Positions 17,216 through 25,319 of a stretch of 35,806 nucleotides of DNA are shown piece after piece. The stretch is taken from assembly GCF_000296405.1 (NCBI RefSeq), contig NZ_JH815193.1, positions 163,396 to 199,201 of the forward strand, given 5' to 3'. The notes beneath the pieces were generated by a model. The model made no database searches. It was given only the letters and a program-made list of their open reading frames with translations, and was not told the DNA's origin. This DNA comes from Corynebacterium otitidis ATCC 51513 (GTDB lineage: Bacteria; Actinomycetota; Actinomycetes; Mycobacteriales; Mycobacteriaceae). Position numbers and translations under genes: made by a program. Every line of letters begins with the position of its first letter. The first letter of the stretch is position 1.

Positions 17216-18643
17216 TTGCTCCTGGAGACCTCGACCACCGTGCCGTTTCCCCGCCCGGTGGTGTGGGACTACCACGCCAGGCCCGCCTCCGCGGAGCGGC
17301 TGCTTCCCGGCTTCGTGCCCCTCGAGGTGCTGCGCGCCGATGCGGACCTCGCGCTCGGCCAGATCTCGTTTAGCCTGCCCGCGGGGCTGCGCTGGACGAA
17401 CTCCTACGACCTCACCGCCTACCAGCGGGGCCGCTCCTTTGCGGAGGTCAACACCTCCGCGCCGTTCCAGTCGCTCACCCGCTGGCGCTTCGAGCACCGC
17501 TTCGCCGACGAACCCGGCGGCACCCTGGTCGCCGACTCGGTGAGCTCGAGGATCCCCACCGCGGCCCTCGAGCGGGTGCTCTCCTACCGGCACCGGCAGC
17601 TCGCCGGGGACCTGCGCTGCCTCAAAGACCTCGGGTTCTTAGAGCACGGTGCGGCGGGCGGCGCGCCCCGGGTCGCGCTCACCGGGGCGGGCGGCACCCT
17701 GGGACGGGCGTTCTCCGCGCTCGCTAGGGTCGCCGGCTGCGAGGTGATCCGGCTCGTTCGGGTCGACAGCTCCGATACACGCCACGCCCCGGAGCTCTCC
17801 GAGGGGGAGCGCGCCTGGGACCCCCGCTACCCCGCCGACGATCTCCTGGACGACGTCGACGCGCTCGTGCACCTGGCGGGCAAGCCCTTCTTCCAGCGCC
17901 TCACCGACGCCCACCGCCGCGAGGTCTACGACACGCGCGTGCGCCCCACGAGGCTCCTCGCGGAGGTCGCGGCGCGCTCCCCGCGCTGCGAGACGCTGGT
18001 CAGCGCGTCCTCGGCGGGCTTCTACGGCGACGAGCGCGCCGGCGAGCGCCTCGCCGAGGACGCAGCTCCCGGGGAGAGCTTCCTCGCGCGGCTTGCGATC
18101 GACTGGGAGGCCGCGACGCGGCCCGCCGCGGAAGCCGGGGTGCGCGTCGTCACGCCCCGCTTCGGGGCGGTGCTCGCCGCCGGCGGCGGGAGCCTCCCGA
18201 CGCTCAGGGCCGCGGGCGCGCTCGGCGGGCGGGCGCAGGCCGCGCTCGGCGAGCAGGCGATCGCCTGGGTCTCCCTCGACGACGCCGCCGACATCCTCCT
18301 GCGCTGCGTCGTCGACGGGCGCCTCGAGGGCCCCGTCAACGCCACAGCCCCCACCCCGGGCGCGCTCGGCGAGCTCCTCAACACCGTCGCCTCCGCCAGG
18401 CCCATCCCCCTTCCCATCCCCATCCCCGAGTTCAGCCCGGGCGCGCTCAAGGGCCGCGCCGCGGCCCGCGAGTTCCTCTTCAGCGACCAGCGGGTCTTCC
18501 CCGACGCCCTAGAGCGCGTCGGCCACCGCTTCCGGCACCGAGACGTCGCCGAGGCGCTCGCCCACGAGATGGGCCTCGAGCTCCCCGGCGCCGCCCGCCC
18601 GGGCCTGCCCGGCGAGGGCCCGGGTGTAGATTCGGCACCATGA
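17216..18643 (+). CDS. TIGR01777-type protein: SRPBCC domain fused to NAD(P)-epimerase
   Basis: The first about 145 residues (VPFPRPVVWDYHARPASAER, then LTRWRFEHRFADEPGGTLVA) form an SRPBCC/cyclase-like ligand domain. The rest is a short-chain dehydrogenase/epimerase of the TIGR01777 family: nucleotide motif RVALTGAGGTLGRAF, VHLAGKPFFQRLTDAHRREV, SASSAGFYGD and the C-terminal DUF1731-like ALKGRAAAREFLFSDQRVFP. This fusion is common in actinobacteria; the substrate is unknown. Two starts are plausible. The TTG at 17216 has AAGGGAGG nine bases upstream and fits the homology. The ATG at 17162 would add 18 Pro-rich residues and match a leaderless transcript. It is divergent from the pyr operon and overlaps the next gene by four bases. 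Confidence 0.85.
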   Translation: MLLETSTTVPFPRPVVWDYHARPASAERLLPGFVPLEVLRADADLALGQISFSLPAGLRWTNSYDLTAYQRGRSFAEVNTSAPFQSLTRWRFEHRFADEPGGTLVADSVSSRIPTAALERVLSYRHRQLAGDLRCLKDLGFLEHGAAGGAPRVALTGAGGTLGRAFSALARVAGCEVIRLVRVDSSDTRHAPELSEGERAWDPRYPADDLLDDVDALVHLAGKPFFQRLTDAHRREVYDTRVRPTRLLAEVAARSPRCETLVSASSAGFYGDERAGERLAEDAAPGESFLARLAIDWEAATRPAAEAGVRVVTPRFGAVLAAGGGSLPTLRAAGALGGRAQAALGEQAIAWVSLDDAADILLRCVVDGRLEGPVNATAPTPGALGELLNTVASARPIPLPIPIPEFSPGALKGRAAAREFLFSDQRVFPDALERVGHRFRHRDVAEALAHEMGLELPGAARPGLPGEGPGVDSAP

Positions 18644-18996
18644 GCGAAACTACCGCGACCGCGACCGAGCGGGACGCCGAGCGGCCGGCCGGCGACCAGG
18701 ACGTTCCCGGCGGCGCCGTCCACGAGCTCCCCGAGGACCTCAAGGCCGCGATCCTCGGCGGGCAGCGCGGCGAGGGCGACGACGGCTCGCCCTCGGTGGG
18801 GCGCAGCGTGCTCGAGCTGTGGCGGCGCTGCACGCCGCTGGGCCGCAACGAGTTCATCTGCTGGGTCGACAGCGCCAAGCGGGAGAAGACCCGGGCCCGG
18901 CGCATCCGGCGCACCTGCGAGGAGCTCGAGGAGGGCAAGCGGCGCCCCTGCTGTTGGCCGGGCTGCCCCCACCGGGAGCGCAACGGCCGCGCCTAG
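18640..18996 (+). CDS. YdeI/OmpD-associated family protein, short form
   Basis: A 118-residue protein whose second half is typical of this family: GRSVLELWRRCTPLGRNEFI, then CWVDSAKREKTRARRIRRTC, then EELEEGKRRPCCWPGCPHR. The first 30 residues are acidic and low in complexity. The biochemical role is unknown; the family name comes from E. coli YdeI. The ATG overlaps the preceding stop (ATGA), so it is cotranscribed and probably coupled with the SRPBCC/epimerase gene. Cysteines in CCWPGC with a following His could bind metal, but this is only a guess. Confidence 0.8.
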   Translation: MSETTATATERDAERPAGDQDVPGGAVHELPEDLKAAILGGQRGEGDDGSPSVGRSVLELWRRCTPLGRNEFICWVDSAKREKTRARRIRRTCEELEEGKRRPCCWPGCPHRERNGRA

Positions 18997-19207
18997 CCCC
19001 GCGCGAGCAGGCGCCGGGCCGCGCGGATTCTCCCTGGCCGGGGCCGCGCGGCGGCCCTAGAGTGGGAGGTGCGCCCCCTTTTCTTGCACGACAGGCACCC
19101 GAAGGGGACGGGATCCGGTGGAGCGCCGAGGTTTTATGAGGTGTGTCAGGCGCGAGCCGCCGATCCGGGCCGACACCGAGCCGAAGAAAGGAGCCGGCCG
19201 CACAATC

Positions 19208-19402
19208 ATGAACCAGCGCATCAGCATGAAGGCCGTCATCATCGGGATCCTCGGGGCGATCCTCGCCGTCACCGCGACCGAGGCGTGGGGCTTCGTCGTC
19301 GGGTTCATCGTGCTCGCCGCGGCCGTCGCGCTCGCGGCGGTCGTCCACGTCCAGACCGAGCGCGCCCGCTACTCAAACCCGAAGCGCGCCCGCGCCAACT
19401 AG
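19208..19402 (+). CDS. Small two-helix membrane protein, unknown function
   Basis: A 64-residue protein beginning MNQRISMKAVIIGILGAILA. Two hydrophobic segments (about residues 8-26 and 29-51) are followed by a basic tail (RARYSNPKRARAN), suggesting a hairpin with both ends in the cytoplasm. AAAGGAG lies upstream of the ATG at 19208 at a longish spacing of about 14 bases; an ATG six codons later is an alternative. The same frame is open to 19118, but that stretch has no membrane character. I do not recognise the family. It is separated by about 210 bp from the YdeI-like gene, where a TAGAGT near 19056 might be a -10. Confidence 0.55.
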   Translation: MNQRISMKAVIIGILGAILAVTATEAWGFVVGFIVLAAAVALAAVVHVQTERARYSNPKRARAN

Positions 19403-19435
19403 CCCCGGCGCCGACCACCCGCGCCGACGACTAGA

Positions 19436-19469
19436 CCGCCCCCGCCCGAGGTTCCCCGGGCGGGGGCGG
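19436..19469. terminator. Bidirectional terminator between convergent genes
   Basis: A perfect 13-base-pair stem (CCGCCCCCGCCCG/CGGGCGGGGGCGG) with an eight-base loop lies between the plus-strand membrane protein (stop at 19402) and the minus-strand dehydrogenase (stop at 19536). On the plus strand CGTTGTCGTC follows, a weak T-containing tail. Confidence 0.65.
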
Positions 19470-19535
19470 CGTTGTCGTCGCGGCCGCTAGGGCCCATCCC
19501 CTACCCGCGGGGCGGGGCTAGAGCGGCGACTGCTC

Positions 19536-20408
19536 CTAGTCGTCGATGCGCTTTCCGTCCTCGTCGTAGCGGAAGAAGCCCTCGCCCGACTCGACGCCGA
19601 ACTTGCCGTTGTCGATGAGCTCGCGCTCGACCTTCTCGCCGAAGCTCACCAGCTCGGGGTCGTCCTTCGACTTCGCGATCGTCGAGGCGGTGCGCAGCCC
19701 CACGATGTCCATGCCCTCGAAGGGGCCGGCCTCGTTGCCGGTGCAGTTGCGCCAGGTGCGGTCGATCTCCTTGGGCTCGGCGATGCCGTTGAGCCACAGG
19801 CGCTGCGCGGCCTCGAGGAAGGGCACGAGCAGGCTGTTCTGGATGTAGCCCGCGTGCTCCTTCTTCAGCTCGGAGGGCCACATCTGCATCTCGTTGGCGT
19901 AGTCGACGACCGCCTGGCGGATCTTCTCGTCGGTCTTCTCGGTGGGCATGATCTCCGCGGTGCGGTAGGCCCACAGCCGGTTCGCGAAGTGCAGCGCGAG
20001 GAACTTGTCCTCCCGGCCGCTCGCGTCGGCGAAGTCGCTCGGCAGAAGCGTCGAGGTGTTCGTCGTAAAGATGGTGTGCTCCGGGGCGGCCTTGCCGACC
20101 GTCGACCACACCTCGCGCTTGAGCTCGAGCTTCTCCGGGACGGCCTCGATGACGAGGTCCGCCTCAGAGACGGCCTCCTCGAGGTCCTTCGACTGGGAGA
20201 GCCGCTCGTGGGTCTCGGCGATCTTCTCGTCGGTGGCGTCGTCGAGGTCGCGCTTGTAGTCCTTGTCGAGCCGCTCGAAGCGCTTCCGCGCCGCCTCGAG
20301 GGCGTCGTCGTTGATGTCGTAGCTCACGACGTTAAAGCCGGCGTAGGCCGACTGGTAGGCGATCTGCGCGCCGAGCACGTCCGCGCCGAGGACGGTGACG
20401 TTCTTGAT
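19536..20408 (-). CDS. 3-hydroxyacyl-CoA dehydrogenase-like protein with anomalous N-terminus
   Basis: The protein matches NAD-dependent 3-hydroxyacyl/3-hydroxybutyryl-CoA dehydrogenases: VVSYDINDDALEAARKRFER, ADLVIEAVPEKLELKREVW, TIFTTNTSTLLPSDFADASG, a FLALHFANRLWAYRTAEIMP segment and the C-terminal helical domain (GNEAGPFEGMDIVGLRTAST). Two features are odd. The open frame upstream of the conserved start has no ATG, GTG, TTG or CTG back to the preceding stop. The GTG at 20378 would cut off most of the first beta strand, so I give the span from an ATC at 20408 (IKNVTVLGADVLGAQ). The dinucleotide motif also reads GADVLG where GxGxxG is expected. It may use a non-standard start, carry an upstream frameshift, or be decaying. 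Confidence 0.7.
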   Translation of the reverse strand: MKNVTVLGADVLGAQIAYQSAYAGFNVVSYDINDDALEAARKRFERLDKDYKRDLDDATDEKIAETHERLSQSKDLEEAVSEADLVIEAVPEKLELKREVWSTVGKAAPEHTIFTTNTSTLLPSDFADASGREDKFLALHFANRLWAYRTAEIMPTEKTDEKIRQAVVDYANEMQMWPSELKKEHAGYIQNSLLVPFLEAAQRLWLNGIAEPKEIDRTWRNCTGNEAGPFEGMDIVGLRTASTIAKSKDDPELVSFGEKVERELIDNGKFGVESGEGFFRYDEDGKRIDD

Positions 20409-20520
20409 GTCGGTCGTGGCTGCTGAATCAGGCCCTTCTTTGATCGATGTCTGGGTTTTTCTCGATTCGTGCGGGCGAGGCGTCCTCGCCCAGCGCCATG
20501 CTACTCATTTCCGACAGGTG

Positions 20521-20581
20521 CGCCGCCGGGCCTTAGGCAAAGGCTCGGCGGCGCGCGGCGACCCGGGGTTTACGACCCCGG
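20521..20581 (-). terminator. Tandem hairpins after nusB
   Basis: Two hairpins lie close to the nusB stop: a seven-base-pair stem at 20563-20581 (CCGGGGT/ACCCCGG) and a longer imperfect one at 20521-20553 (CGCCGCCG/CGGCGGCG arms). Neither has a T run on the minus strand. They probably mark the 3' end of the nusB transcript. Confidence 0.45.
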
Positions 20582-20591
20582 CTACTAAGAG

Positions 20592-21134
20592 CTAGTCCCC
20601 GGTACCCGGGGCGGGCTTCTCCTCCGCGGGCGCGGGCTTCTCGTCCCCGGTCTCGGTTTCGGGATCGGCCGGCTTCTCCGCGGCCCGCTCGGCGCGGCCC
20701 GCAAGCTGGTCGAGCACCCCGTTGATGTAGGAGGAGGCCTCGTCGCCGGAGTACTCGCTGGCGAGCTCGACGCCCTCGACGACGGCGGTGCGTTTCGGCA
20801 CCTCGGGGTTGAAGATGAGCTCCCACGTGGAGAGACGCAGGATCGCGCGGTCGACGGCCGGCAGGCGGTGGAGCTCCCAGTTCTCCAAAAGCGCGCCCTC
20901 GATCTGCGTGTCGAGGTAATCGAGGCGCTCCGCGACGCCGGCGACGATCTCCCGGGTGTAGGCCGCCACGGGGGCGACCTCGGAGTCCTTCTCCCGGGCG
21001 AGCTCCACTCGGTCCTCGACGATGGCGACCGGGTCGACGTCGCGGGCCTCCGCCTCGAAGAGCACGTCCACGGCGCGGCGCCTCGCGCGGTAGCGCGAGC
21101 CGTGCCTGCGGTACTTCTTGACGCGATCGCTCAC
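20592..21134 (-). CDS. nusB: Transcription antitermination factor NusB
   Basis: NusB, with NusE (S10), binds boxA RNA and promotes antitermination of rRNA operons. The family core is clear: [59 protein letters not shown] and [20 protein letters not shown]. After the core, about 35 Pro/Glu/Lys-rich residues form a probably disordered tail, so the protein is longer (180) than the usual 140 or so. The GTG at 21134 is chosen because it gives [19 protein letters not shown]. It follows efp by about 120 bp, including a strong hairpin, as in other corynebacteria. Confidence 0.94.
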   Translation of the reverse strand: MSDRVKKYRRHGSRYRARRRAVDVLFEAEARDVDPVAIVEDRVELAREKDSEVAPVAAYTREIVAGVAERLDYLDTQIEGALLENWELHRLPAVDRAILRLSTWELIFNPEVPKRTAVVEGVELASEYSGDEASSYINGVLDQLAGRAERAAEKPADPETETGDEKPAPAEEKPAPGTGD

Positions 21135-21196
21135 TGCTTCGCCTTCGCCCTCTTCTTTATCGGTAGGAGTCTTTAGGGATTGGTGGAAAGAAAACC

Positions 21197-21250
21197 GGCG
21201 CCCCCGAAAAGGCGGGGTCGCCCCCGCCCCGGGGTGGCGCCGGGGGTGCC
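21197..21250 (-). terminator. Strong intrinsic terminator after efp
   Basis: Outer arms (GGCACCCCCG and CGGGGGCGCC on the minus strand, one mismatch) enclose an inner perfect stem (GGCGGGG/CCCCGCC). The minus strand then reads GGTTTTCTTTCC, the best T-rich tail of any terminator in this window. It begins five bases past the efp stop. Confidence 0.75.
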
Positions 21251-21255
21251 TTAAA

Positions 21256-21819
21256 TTAGTTGCTGACGCGGGAGAGGTACTCGCCGCTGCGGGTATCGAC
21301 CTTGAGGACGTTGCCGGTCTCGATGAAGAGCGGCACCTGGATCTCGGCGCCGGTCTCGAGCTGGGCGGGCTTCGTGCCGCCGTTGGAGCGGTCGCCCTGC
21401 AGGCCCGGGTCGGTGTGCTCGACCTTCAGGTCCACGGAGACCGGCAGCTCCGCGAAGAGCGGCTCGTCCTCGTGGAAGGAGACCTGGACGCGCATGTTCT
21501 CGAGCAGGAAGCGCGCGGCGTCGCCGAACTTCTCGGCGGGCAGCTCGATCTGGTCGAAGGTCTTATCGTCCATGACGACGTAGGACTCACCGTCGTTGTA
21601 GAGGTAGGTCATGTCGCGGCGGTCGACGGTGGCGGTGTCGACCTTGACGCCGGCGTTGAAGGTCTTGTCCACCGTCTTGCCCGAGACGACGTCCTTGAGC
21701 TTGGTGCGCACGAACGCCGGCCCCTTGCCGGGCTTGACGTGCTGGAACTCGACGATCTGCTGCAGCTTGCCGTCGATGCTCAAAACGAGGCCGTTCTTGA
21801 AGTCGCTCGTCGTTGCCAC
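21256..21819 (-). CDS. efp: Translation elongation factor P
   Basis: EF-P rescues ribosomes stalled at polyproline. The 187-residue protein starts [20 protein letters not shown]. It has the domain I loop [16 protein letters not shown], whose Lys occupies the position modified in other bacteria, then domains II and III ([20 protein letters not shown] and the C-terminal [20 protein letters not shown] signature). Domain III is complete. The ATG at 21819 has AAGGAGAG upstream. It lies between pepQ and nusB, the conserved corynebacterial order. The 140-bp gap to pepQ is very GC-rich and hairpin-prone. Confidence 0.97.
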   Translation of the reverse strand: MATTSDFKNGLVLSIDGKLQQIVEFQHVKPGKGPAFVRTKLKDVVSGKTVDKTFNAGVKVDTATVDRRDMTYLYNDGESYVVMDDKTFDQIELPAEKFGDAARFLLENMRVQVSFHEDEPLFAELPVSVDLKVEHTDPGLQGDRSNGGTKPAQLETGAEIQVPLFIETGNVLKVDTRSGEYLSRVSN

Positions 21820-21960
21820 CTGGTGCTCTCCTTAAGTTACCTAGACAATCGCGCTATCGGGGGGCGGGTCGCGGCCGCGGGCCGGGCCCCGGCGCCCGCC
21901 GGCGCGGCGCGGGCCCGCTGCGCGGGGCGGGCCGGGCGGCGCCCGTGGGACCGGTTTAGC

Positions 21961-23052
21961 TTACAGGACGAGGAGGTCGCGATCGATGTTGGTGATGATC
22001 TCGGGGTCGCCCTCGGTGATGACGAGGGTGTCCTCGATGCGCACCCCGCCCTTGTTGGGGACGTAGACGCCCGGCTCGATGGTGAGCGTCATGTCGGGCT
22101 TGAGCACGCCCTTGCCCGTCGTCGAGGCGTACGGCGCCTCGTGGACCTCGAGGCCGACGCCGTGGCCGGTGGAGTGCACGAAGTACTCCCCCATGCCGGC
22201 GTCCTCGATGACCTCGCGGGCGGCGGCGTCCACGTCCGAGAGGCTCGTGCCCGCGGTCGCGGCGGCGATGCCCGCGGCCTGGGCGCGGTGCACGAGGTCG
22301 AAGATCTCCTTGGCGAACGAGTCAGTCTGCCCCATGACCACGGTGCGGGTCATGTCCGAGTTGAAGCCCGCGGCGGACGCCCCGAAGTCGAGGGTGACGA
22401 TGTCGCCGGGCTTGATGATCCGGTCGCCCGCGGTGTGGTGCGGCAGCGCCGAGTTCGTGCCCGAGGCGACGATCGTGTCGAAGCTCGTGCGCTCCGCGCC
22501 GTTGCGGCGCATGTGCAGCTCGAGGTCCGCGGCGACGTCGCGCTCGGTGCGGCCCACGGCGAGCTCGCCGCTCTGGATGAGCGTGGTGAACGCGTCCGCG
22601 GCGATGCGCGCCACCCAGCGCAGCCGCTCGAGCTCGAGGGGGTCCTTGGTGATGCGGATGTCCTCGAGCGCGCCGCTGACCGGCACGAGCTCCACCCCGT
22701 CGCCGGCGGCCTCCTTGAAGGCCTCGAGCTCGCTCACGGAGACGTAGTCCGCCTCGAAGCCCACGCGCCTGGGCCCCTCCACGCGACTTAAGAGCGTCTC
22801 GCCGCACTGGCGGCCGATGACCGCCTCGATGTCGGGGACCTCCTGGGCGATCTGGGTGGCGTAGCGCCCGTCGGTCGCGATGCTCGCGCTTAGGTCCTTG
22901 TTGATGAGCAGCGCGCCGTTCGACCCGGAGAAGTTCGAGAAGTAGCGCACGTGGATGAGGTTGGTGACGAGCATCGCGTCGACCCGCTGGCCGGCGAGCT
23001 CCGCGGCGAGCTTCCTGCGGCGGGTGAGAAAGCGGGTGTCGGCTAGGACCAT
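21961..23052 (-). CDS. pepQ: M24 family aminopeptidase P / Xaa-Pro dipeptidase-like protein
   Basis: This is a dinuclear-metal peptidase of the pita-bread fold that cleaves peptides next to proline. The N-terminal creatinase-like domain contains AMLVTNLIHVRYFSNFSGSN. The catalytic domain shows all five metal ligands: Asp in IVTLDFGASAAG, Asp in NSDMTRTVVMG, His in STGHGVGLEVHEAPY, Glu in LTIEPGVYVPN and Glu in VRIEDTLVI. A length of 363 residues is normal. The ATG at 23052 follows TTAAGGAGGAGAC, an excellent ribosome binding site. A -10 (TATGCT) lies about 65 bp upstream. The symbol follows usual corynebacterial naming; substrate preference is not determined by the sequence. Confidence 0.9.
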   Translation of the reverse strand: MVLADTRFLTRRRKLAAELAGQRVDAMLVTNLIHVRYFSNFSGSNGALLINKDLSASIATDGRYATQIAQEVPDIEAVIGRQCGETLLSRVEGPRRVGFEADYVSVSELEAFKEAAGDGVELVPVSGALEDIRITKDPLELERLRWVARIAADAFTTLIQSGELAVGRTERDVAADLELHMRRNGAERTSFDTIVASGTNSALPHHTAGDRIIKPGDIVTLDFGASAAGFNSDMTRTVVMGQTDSFAKEIFDLVHRAQAAGIAAATAGTSLSDVDAAAREVIEDAGMGEYFVHSTGHGVGLEVHEAPYASTTGKGVLKPDMTLTIEPGVYVPNKGGVRIEDTLVITEGDPEIITNIDRDLLVL

Positions 23053-23113
23053 GTCTCCTCCTTAACACGAAGCCCCGGCGGGGGCGGCTGCGACGTTTCT
23101 TCGCCTTTGATTC

Positions 23114-23119
23114 AGCATA
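23114..23119 (-). promoter_or_regulatory. Predicted -10 of the pepQ promoter
   Basis: TATGCT on the minus strand is a good -10, which would start transcription near 23107 and give a leader of about 55 bases. The leader contains a small GCCCC/GGGGC hairpin before the strong AAGGAGGAG site. Confidence 0.45.
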
Positions 23120-23176
23120 GGCGAGCGCGCCGCGCGGCGCGGCCGGCCCGCCGGGCGGATTGGGCGGTAGGCCCTG

Positions 23177-23626
23177 TTAGCGCCCGCCGGCGAGGAAGTC
23201 GACCGCGGCGAGGTAGCCGAAGCTCCCGAGCCCCGCGACGACGCCGAGCGCCCGATCGGAGAGGTAGCTGCGGTGCCTAAACGGCTCGCGGGCGTACACG
23301 TTGGAGATGTGCACCTCGACGAAGCCGGGGCCGTCGGCGACCTCGGCGAGCGCGTCGCGCAGCGCGATCGAGGTGTGCGTGTAGGCCCCGGCGTTGACGA
23401 TCACCGCGTATCCCAGGTCCGCGGCCTCGTGGGCGTACTCGACGAGCTCGCCCTCCTTGTTGGACTGGCGAAACTCCACGGCAAGCCCGCGCTCCGCGGC
23501 CCGGCCGGCGATCTTGTTCTCGATGTCGGCGAGGGTCTCCGTGCCGTAGACGGCGGGCTCGCGCTTGCCGAGCCGGTCGAGGTTGGGGCCGTTGATGACG
23601 AGGATTCCTGCGGGGGTGGCGGGCAC
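23177..23626 (-). CDS. aroQ: 3-dehydroquinate dehydratase, type II
   Basis: AroQ dehydrates 3-dehydroquinate to 3-dehydroshikimate, step three of the shikimate pathway. The 149-residue protein has the type II motifs ILVINGPNLDRLGKREPAVY (Asn, Arg and Tyr of the active loop), VEFRQSNKEGELVEYAHEA, VIVNAGAYTHTSIALRDAL and FVEVHISNVYAREPFRHRSY (His). The GTG at 23626 has AAAGGAG about nine bases upstream; a longer open frame upstream belongs to aroKB shadow. It lies 124 bp past aroKB with a hairpin in between, so it may be partly independent. Confidence 0.95.
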   Translation of the reverse strand: MPATPAGILVINGPNLDRLGKREPAVYGTETLADIENKIAGRAAERGLAVEFRQSNKEGELVEYAHEAADLGYAVIVNAGAYTHTSIALRDALAEVADGPGFVEVHISNVYAREPFRHRSYLSDRALGVVAGLGSFGYLAAVDFLAGGR

Positions 23627-23680
23627 CGGGATCACTCCTTTAAATAACGTCTCTTGACCGTGAACAAGCCTCGTGACCGC

Positions 23681-23714
23681 GCGGGGCCGCCGCGGGCGGC
23701 GCGGCCGGCCCCGC
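23681..23714 (-). terminator. Long GC hairpin between aroKB and aroQ
   Basis: Arms GCGGGGCCG/CGGCCCCGC pair perfectly and an inner CCGCG/CGCGG stem extends the structure. There is no T tract. It could partly terminate or process the aro transcript before aroQ. Confidence 0.4.
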
Positions 23715-23750
23715 GGGCCTGCGGTCGGTCTCTGCTCCGTGGACCCGAGG

Positions 23751-25319
23751 CTAGCGCGCGATCCGCGCGTAGGCGGCGCGCAGCGCCTCCTCGGGCGGCC
23801 CCTCGAGCCTGGTCGTGGAGCCTGCGCGCCCGTCGAGGGCGACGAAGCGGATGACGCCGTTGCGGTTCTTCTTGTCGCGCGCCATGCCGGCGAGCAGCTC
23901 GTCGAAGGCGCCGTCCTCGTAGGTGGTGGGCAGGCCGAGCAGCTTGAGGTCGCGCTCGTGGCGCTCGACGAGCGCGTCGTCGATGAGGCCGCACTCGCGC
24001 GCCAGGTGCGCCTCGAAGAGCATGCCGAGGCCCACGGCGTCGCCGTGGCGCCAGGCGAAGCGCTCGCGCAGCTCGACGGCGTGGCCGAAGGTGTGCCCGT
24101 AGTTGAGCGCCTCCCTGGGGCCGGCCTCTTTGAGGTCCTCGCCGACGACGCGCGCCTTGACCGCGACGGCGCGCTCGATGAGCTCGGGCAGCGCGCCCTC
24201 CGGGTCGAGCGCGGCATCGGGGTCGTCCTCGACGAGCTCGAGGATGCGGGTGTCCGAGATGAAGCCGGCCTTGAGGACCTCCGCGAAGCCGGCGACGAGC
24301 TCCGCTCGCGGCAGCCCGTCGAGGGCCGCAAGGTCCGCCACGACCGCGGCGGGCGGGTGGAACGCGCCGACCATGTTCTTGCCCGCCGGGGTGTTGATGC
24401 CGGTCTTCCCGCCGACCGCGGCGTCGACCATCGCGAGCAGCGTGGTGGGCACCTGCACGACGGGGACGCCGCGCATCCACGTCGCCGCGGCGAAGCCCGC
24501 GACGTCGGTGGCGGCCCCGCCGCCCACGCCGATCACGGCGTCGCCGCGCCCCAGGCCCGCCTCGGCGAGCCGGTCCCACAGGCCGACGAGCACGTCCGAG
24601 GTCTTGCCGGCCTCCGCGTCGGGGAGCTCCGCGATCGTGGCGACGATCCCGCGCCTGAACAGGTGCCCGCAAAGCCTATCGGCGAGGCCGCGCAGCGCCG
24701 GCTGGGCAACAACAAGGCAGCGCCCCGCGCCCAGCTCCGCGACGCGGGCGGCGGCGACGGGCAGCACCCCGCGCCCGATGGTCACCGGGTAGCCGGCCTC
24801 GCCCTCGACTGCCACCTCGCGGGGCAGCGCGGCCGCGACGCGGGCGGCGGCCTCCTCCGGGGTGGCCTCGTCGGTGGAGATGCGGAAGCTCGCGGCGCCC
24901 TCGTAGAAGCCGCGGCGCTCGCGCAGCAGGTTCTCGTAGTGCGCGAGCGGGTCCTCGGCCTGAAGGACGGGGCGGGAGTCGTCGCCGCTGGTGCGGCGCA
25001 CCGCCTCTGCCGCGGAGACGTCGAGCCACGCGACCGGCAGGTCGGCGAGCAGCCGGCGGGTCGCCGTGCTGATGACCGCTCCCCCGCCGAGGCTCACGAC
25101 CCCGCCGCTGGCGAGCGCGCGCGCCACGGCGCGCTCCTCGGCGCGGCGGAACTCCGGCTCCCCGAGCTCGGCGAAGACCTCCCCGCAGGGGCGGCCGTGC
25201 TCCTTTGCGATGAGCTCGTCGCTATCGACGAGCCCCACCCCGAGGCGCTCCGCGAGAAGCGCCGCCACGGTGGACTTGCCGGCCGCCGGCGGGCCGACGA
25301 TGACGACCCGGGGGCTCAC
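23751..25319 (-). CDS. aroKB: Fused shikimate kinase / 3-dehydroquinate synthase
   Basis: One uninterrupted 522-codon frame carries two shikimate enzymes. Residues 1 to about 165 are shikimate kinase: Walker [11 protein letters not shown] (about 8-17), [19 protein letters not shown] with the shikimate-binding Asp near 34, [11 protein letters not shown] and SRPVL in the lid. From about residue 180 it is dehydroquinate synthase: [22 protein letters not shown]-binding [39 protein letters not shown], and metal ligands in [13 protein letters not shown] and [17 protein letters not shown]. The linker is only about 15 residues. The GTG at 25319 overlaps the aroC stop (GTGA). In C. glutamicum aroK and aroB are separate, so the fusion is notable, though such fusions exist in some other actinobacteria. 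Confidence 0.9.
   Translation of the reverse strand: MSPRVVIVGPPAAGKSTVAALLAERLGVGLVDSDELIAKEHGRPCGEVFAELGEPEFRRAEERAVARALASGGVVSLGGGAVISTATRRLLADLPVAWLDVSAAEAVRRTSGDDSRPVLQAEDPLAHYENLLRERRGFYEGAASFRISTDEATPEEAAARVAAALPREVAVEGEAGYPVTIGRGVLPVAAARVAELGAGRCLVVAQPALRGLADRLCGHLFRRGIVATIAELPDAEAGKTSDVLVGLWDRLAEAGLGRGDAVIGVGGGAATDVAGFAAATWMRGVPVVQVPTTLLAMVDAAVGGKTGINTPAGKNMVGAFHPPAAVVADLAALDGLPRAELVAGFAEVLKAGFISDTRILELVEDDPDAALDPEGALPELIERAVAVKARVVGEDLKEAGPREALNYGHTFGHAVELRERFAWRHGDAVGLGMLFEAHLARECGLIDDALVERHERDLKLLGLPTTYEDGAFDELLAGMARDKKNRNGVIRFVALDGRAGSTTRLEGPPEEALRAAYARIAR

Noticed and set aside
20430..20499. 23-codon ORF upstream of the dehydrogenase as a separate gene
   Set aside because: Weak ribosome site and no similarity. 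It is mentioned only because a +1 shift would join it to the dehydrogenase frame.
23632..24672. 346-codon minus-strand frame over aroB and aroQ
   Set aside because: Out of frame with the clear synthase motifs and Arg/Gly/Ala-rich; a shadow.
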